From: Actinacidiphila bryophytorum
GTDB lineage: Bacteria > Actinomycetota > Actinomycetes > Streptomycetales > Streptomycetaceae
Direction of reading: 5' to 3'
Assembly: GCF_016916835.1 (NCBI RefSeq)
Contig: NZ_JAFFIX010000005.1
Span: 310,001 to 374,000 of the forward strand
Length of the DNA: 64,000 nt
Positions 60,682 to 64,000 of this stretch are shown one piece after another; the stretch's first letter is position 1; each line of letters begins with the position of its first letter. The notes beneath the pieces are model-generated. The model saw only the letters and a list, made by a program, of their open reading frames with translations. It ran no database searches and was not told where the DNA came from. Both the position numbers and the translations under genes were made by a program.

Positions 60682-62190
60682 GTGACAGCTCTGACACTCA
60701 GTACCTCCGCCGCCGCAGCGCTGCGCGCGGACGCCGTCGTCGTGGGGGTGAGCAAGGCCGCCAAGGGCGGCCCCCGCCTCGCCCCGGGGGCGGAAGCGGT
60801 GGACGCCGCCTTCGGCGGGAAGCTCGCCTCGACGCTGGAGACGCTCGGCGCGGCCGGCGCGGAGGGTGAGCTGACCAAGCTCCCCGCCCCGGACGGCGTG
60901 AAGGCCGCGGTCGTGGTGGCGGTGGGTCTCGGGGACGCCCCCGAGGAGGGCGCGGGGTTCGACCCCGAGGCGCTGCGCAAGGCTGCGGGCACCGCGGCCA
61001 GGGCGCTGGCGGGAGCCAGGAAGGCGGCGTTCGCGCTGCCTGCCGCGGCACCCGAGGAGGTGGAGGCCGTCGCGATCGGAGCCCTGCTCGGCGCGTACGC
61101 CTTCACCGCCTACCAGGCCGACTCCGGCAAGTGCCCGCTCGCCGAGGCGGCGATCGTCGGCGCGAAGCCGCGGGACAAGGCGCACAAGGCGGCGGTGGAG
61201 CGGGCGACCGCGGTGGCCGCGGAGGTGAACCGGGCGCGTGACCTGGTGAACACCCCGCCGAACGACCTGACCCCGAAGGCGTTCGCCGCCGCGGTGCAGG
61301 CCGCGGGCAAGGAGTTCGGCCTGAAGGTCGAGGTGCTGGACGAGAAGGCGCTGCTCAAGGGCGGCTACGGCGGCATCATGGGCGTGGGCCAGGGTTCGGC
61401 GACGCCCCCGCGCCTGGTGCGGGTGGCGTACTCGCACGCGAAGGCGACGCGCTCGCTGGCCTTCGTCGGCAAGGGCATCACGTACGACTCGGGCGGCATC
61501 TCGCTGAAGCCGCCGGGGCACAACGAGACGATGAAGTGCGACATGAGCGGCGCCGCCGCGGTGTTCGCCTCGGTCGTGGCCGCCGCGAAGCTGGGCCTTG
61601 AGGTCAACGTGACCGGCTGGCTGGCGCTGGCCGAGAACATGCCGGGCGGCGGCGCGACCCGCCCCGGCGACGTGCTGAAGATGTACAGCGGCAAGACCGT
61701 CGAGGTGCTGAACACCGACGCGGAGGGCCGGCTGGTGCTGGCCGACGCCCTGGCCAGGGCGTCGGAGGAGGCACCGGACGCGATCGTGGACGTGGCGACG
61801 CTGACGGGCGCGATGGTGCTGGCGCTGGGTGACGGCCGGTTCGGGATCATGGCGAACGACGACGACTTCCGTACCGCGGTGCACACCGCGGCGCTCGCGG
61901 AGGGCGAGGACTCGTGGCCGATGCCGCTGCCTCAGCAGCTGCGCAAGACCTTCGACTCCCCGACCGCGGACATCGCGAACATGGGCGTACGCCCTGGTGG
62001 CGGCCTGGTCGCGGGACTTTTCCTGCGGGAGTTCGTGGGCGAGGGCATCACGTGGGCGCACCTGGACATCGCAGGTCCTGCGTTCAACGAGGGCGGACCG
62101 TCGGGTTACACCCCGAAGGGCGGTACGGGCTCGGCGGTGCGCACCCTGGTGGCGCTGGCCCGGCTGACCGCGGAGGGCGACCTGCTCTGA
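60682..62190 (+). CDS. pepA: Leucyl aminopeptidase (M17)
   Basis: A 502-residue M17 aminopeptidase. The N-terminal domain (about 1-165) differs among species; the C-terminal domain has the metal ligands and the signature NTDAEGRL, with VGKGITYDSGGISLKPP upstream. It removes N-terminal residues of peptides with two metal ions and may also bind DNA in some bacteria. GTG start. Confidence 0.93.
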   Translation: MTALTLSTSAAAALRADAVVVGVSKAAKGGPRLAPGAEAVDAAFGGKLASTLETLGAAGAEGELTKLPAPDGVKAAVVVAVGLGDAPEEGAGFDPEALRKAAGTAARALAGARKAAFALPAAAPEEVEAVAIGALLGAYAFTAYQADSGKCPLAEAAIVGAKPRDKAHKAAVERATAVAAEVNRARDLVNTPPNDLTPKAFAAAVQAAGKEFGLKVEVLDEKALLKGGYGGIMGVGQGSATPPRLVRVAYSHAKATRSLAFVGKGITYDSGGISLKPPGHNETMKCDMSGAAAVFASVVAAAKLGLEVNVTGWLALAENMPGGGATRPGDVLKMYSGKTVEVLNTDAEGRLVLADALARASEEAPDAIVDVATLTGAMVLALGDGRFGIMANDDDFRTAVHTAALAEGEDSWPMPLPQQLRKTFDSPTADIANMGVRPGGGLVAGLFLREFVGEGITWAHLDIAGPAFNEGGPSGYTPKGGTGSAVRTLVALARLTAEGDLL

Positions 62191-62251
62191 TCCGGGACGT
62201 CCCGGCGCAGGCCGGGACGACCTGGTGCAGTCCGGGTGAGATGTGTCACGT

Positions 62252-62280
62252 GCGGCCCCCGGCGACATGCCGGGGGCCGC
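62252..62280. terminator. Hairpin downstream of pepA
   Basis: A perfect 12-bp stem (GCGGCCCCCGGC with GCCGGGGGCCGC), 5-base loop, 62 bp after the pepA stop. Confidence 0.75.
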
Positions 62281-62339
62281 TCGCCGTGTTGTGACCGGCA
62301 GGGCCGGTGGCCCGCGAGCCCCCGAGAAGTGCGAAGATG

Positions 62340-62373
62340 TTGTCTCGGCACGACAGGGCCCCCTTTGAGACAA
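62340..62373. promoter_or_regulatory. Inverted repeat upstream of lpd
   Basis: TTGTCTC (62340-62346) and GAGACAA (62367-62373) flank 20 bases, 73 bp upstream of the lpd start. It could be an operator or an RNA stem in the leader; nothing else supports either. Confidence 0.35.
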
Positions 62374-62445
62374 AGCGGCCGAACCAAAGCCGCCGCCCGG
62401 TCATGGTGGACCGGCTCCGGCGAACCCATGCATGGAGGACGTGAC

Positions 62446-63834
62446 GTGGCGAACGACGCCAGCACTGTTTTCGACCTAGTGATCCTCGGCGGCGGCAGTG
62501 GCGGCTACGCAGCGGCGCTGCGTGCCGCGCAGCTGGGACTGGACGTCGCCCTGATCGAGAAGAACAAGCTCGGGGGCACCTGTCTGCACAACGGCTGCAT
62601 TCCCACCAAGGCGCTGCTGCACGCCGGTGAGATCGCGGACCAGGCTCGCGAGAGCGAGCAGTTCGGTGTGAAGGCCACCTTCGAGGGCATCGACATCGCG
62701 GCCGTCCACAAGTACAAGGACGACGTGATCTCGGGCCTCTACAAGGGCCTGCAGGGCCTGGTGGCGTCACGCAAGGTGACGTACATCGAGGGTGAGGGGC
62801 GGCTGTCGTCGCCGACCTCGGTCGATGTGAACGGCCAGCGGATCGAGGGCCGGCACGTGGTGCTGGCGACCGGTTCCGTACCGCGCTCGCTGCCGGGGCT
62901 GACCATCGACGGCAACCGGATCATCTCCTCGGACCACGCTCTGACGCTGGACCGGGTCCCGAAGACCGCGATCGTGCTCGGCGGCGGTGTCATCGGCGTC
63001 GAGTTCGCCTCGGCGTGGAAGTCCTTCGGGACCGACGTGACGATCGTCGAGGGCCTGCCGCACCTGGTGCCGGTCGAGGACGAGAACAGCTCGAAGCTGC
63101 TGGAGCGGGCCTTCCGCAAGCGCGGCATCAAGTTCAACCTGGGCACCTTCTTCCAGAGCGCCGAGTACACCGCGGACGGTGTGAAGGTGACGCTGGCCGA
63201 CGGCAAGACCTTCGAGGCGGAGGTGCTGCTGGTCGCGATCGGCCGCGGCCCGGTCTCGCAGAACCTGGGCTACGAGGAGCAGGGCGTCGCGATGGACCGC
63301 GGCTACGTCCTGGTCGACGAGTACATGCGGACGAACGTGCCGACCATCTCGGCCGTCGGCGACCTGGTCCCGACCCTGCAGCTGGCGCACGTCGGCTTCG
63401 CCGAGGGCATCCTGGTGGCGGAGCGGCTGGCGGGCCTGAAGGCCGTGCCGGTCGACTACGACGGTGTGCCGCGGGTGACGTACTGCCACCCCGAGGTCGC
63501 GTCCGTGGGCATCACCGAGGCGAAGGCCAAGGAGGTGTACGGGGCAGACAAGGTCGTGACGCTCAAGTACAACCTGGCGGGCAACGGCAAGAGCAAGATC
63601 CTCAAGACCGCGGGCGAGATCAAGCTCGTCCAGGTCCGCGACGGTGCGGTCGTGGGCGTCCACATGGTCGGCGACCGGATGGGCGAGCAGGTCGGCGAAG
63701 CGCAGCTGATCTACAACTGGGAGGCGCTGCCCGCCGAGGTCGCGCAGCTCATCCACGCGCACCCGACGCAGAACGAGGCCATGGGCGAGGCCCATCTGGC
63801 CCTCGCGGGCAAGCCGCTGCACTCGCACGACTGA
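62446..63834 (+). CDS. lpdA: Dihydrolipoyl dehydrogenase (E3)
   Basis: A 462-residue flavoprotein that reoxidises lipoyl groups of 2-oxoacid dehydrogenases. The FAD fingerprint VILGGGSGGYAAAL is at 12-25, the redox disulfide is C46/C51 in GGTCLHNGCIPTK, and the active-site His-Glu is in IHAHPTQNEAMGEA. The GTG start follows GGAGG at seven bases. It precedes the E2 gene, forming a 2-oxoglutarate/pyruvate dehydrogenase unit. Confidence 0.95.
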   Translation: MANDASTVFDLVILGGGSGGYAAALRAAQLGLDVALIEKNKLGGTCLHNGCIPTKALLHAGEIADQARESEQFGVKATFEGIDIAAVHKYKDDVISGLYKGLQGLVASRKVTYIEGEGRLSSPTSVDVNGQRIEGRHVVLATGSVPRSLPGLTIDGNRIISSDHALTLDRVPKTAIVLGGGVIGVEFASAWKSFGTDVTIVEGLPHLVPVEDENSSKLLERAFRKRGIKFNLGTFFQSAEYTADGVKVTLADGKTFEAEVLLVAIGRGPVSQNLGYEEQGVAMDRGYVLVDEYMRTNVPTISAVGDLVPTLQLAHVGFAEGILVAERLAGLKAVPVDYDGVPRVTYCHPEVASVGITEAKAKEVYGADKVVTLKYNLAGNGKSKILKTAGEIKLVQVRDGAVVGVHMVGDRMGEQVGEAQLIYNWEALPAEVAQLIHAHPTQNEAMGEAHLALAGKPLHSHD

Positions 63835-63884
63835 CCCTCATTCACGCCACCCATTCGCACAGATCGTGAGGAGTAACCGCAACC

Positions 63885-64000
63885 ATGGCGGTTTCCGTAA
63901 CCCTGCCGGCGCTCGGCGAGAGCGTGACCGAGGGCACCGTCACCCGCTGGCTCAAGGCCGAGGGTGAGCGCGTCGAGGCCGACGAGCCGCTGCTCGAGGT
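63885..64000 (+). CDS. sucB: 2-oxoacid dehydrogenase E2 (dihydrolipoyl succinyltransferase), 5' part
   Basis: Only the first 38 codons are inside the window: [19 protein letters not shown] and onward, the start of a lipoyl domain. The lipoylated Lys lies beyond the edge. ATG follows GTGAGGAG. sucB is the usual name next to lpd; acetyltransferase specificity (DlaT, as in M. tuberculosis) cannot be excluded from this fragment. Confidence 0.85.
   Translation, partial: MAVSVTLPALGESVTEGTVTRWLKAEGERVEADEPLLE

Overview
The window is chromosomal DNA from a high-G+C actinobacterium, most likely Streptomyces or a close relative in the Streptomycetaceae. The signs are the extreme GC bias at third codon positions, many GTG starts, gene calls typical of the genus (MacRS-type two-component system, actinobacterial bcc-aa3 respiratory genes, PspAA, DUF3043/DUF5304-type proteins) and more than twenty copies of the intergenic motif GGGGCGCGGGGAACTGCGCG. 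From memory, the gene order resembles S. coelicolor around SCO2117-SCO2181, and part of it resembles M. tuberculosis Rv2181-Rv2215 (fadD15, pimB', trpD-ctaE-qcrCAB, ctaC, adoK, cobT/cobS, pepB, dlaT). This is mainly a conserved core region, not an island: I see no integrase, complete transposase, CRISPR array, rRNA, tRNA or biosynthetic cluster.

Layout. 0-6.7 kb: end of an FG-GAP repeat protein; a trp leader peptide with attenuator and the fused anthranilate synthase trpEG; a uridine-kinase-like P-loop protein; a phosphofructokinase with the residues of a pyrophosphate-dependent enzyme; the MacR/MacS pair. 7-17 kb: PlsC acyltransferase, esterase, small membrane protein, FadD15-type ligase, metallophosphoesterase, then a co-directional run of SRPBCC protein, degenerate ArsA-like ATPase, DUF5304 protein, ROK glucokinase and EEP nuclease, facing a PimB'-like mannosyltransferase. 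17-27 kb: GT87 membrane glycosyltransferase, two metalloproteases, two NlpC/P60 peptidoglycan hydrolases, a NYN-domain protein, a zinc-ribbon protein, a rhomboid protease and a stand-alone Lrp-type RAM domain. 27-41 kb: a SufS-like enzyme behind a SAM-IV-type riboswitch, trpD, the qcrCAB-ctaE operon, an L,D-transpeptidase, the ctaCDF operon and a cysteine desulfurase-TusA fusion. 41-51.8 kb: adenosine kinase, erpA, nadA behind a triple operator, a GNAT protein, and pspA-pspAA-histidine kinase, DUF3043 and a methyltransferase. 52-64 kb: HtrA-like protease, the cobalamin late-step genes cobU (fused), cobT and cobS, an MprF-like protein, aminopeptidase pepA, lpd and the start of sucB.

How the genes fit together. 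The aerobic respiratory chain (cytochrome bcc plus aa3 oxidase) occupies the centre with Fe-S and sulfur-handling genes around it (two class V aminotransferase/desulfurases, TusA, ErpA, the Fe-S enzyme NadA). Glycolysis and TCA entry are represented by pfk, glkA, lpd and sucB, and envelope maintenance by PimB', NlpC, Ldt, PspA and MprF. Tryptophan synthesis is split: trpEG under ribosome-mediated attenuation at the left edge, trpD 26 kb away next to the respiratory genes.

The most notable non-coding structure is a dense set of intergenic repeats (inverted pairs with a conserved middle, a 74-bp tandem repeat, and two 173-bp MITEs, each inserted in a CTAG that contains the stop codon of the upstream gene). 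Several regulatory elements can be read directly: the trp attenuator, the SAM-IV aptamer, a three-site CGTC-N5-GACG array at nadA, palindromes at fadD15 and the mprF-like gene, and strong hairpin terminators.
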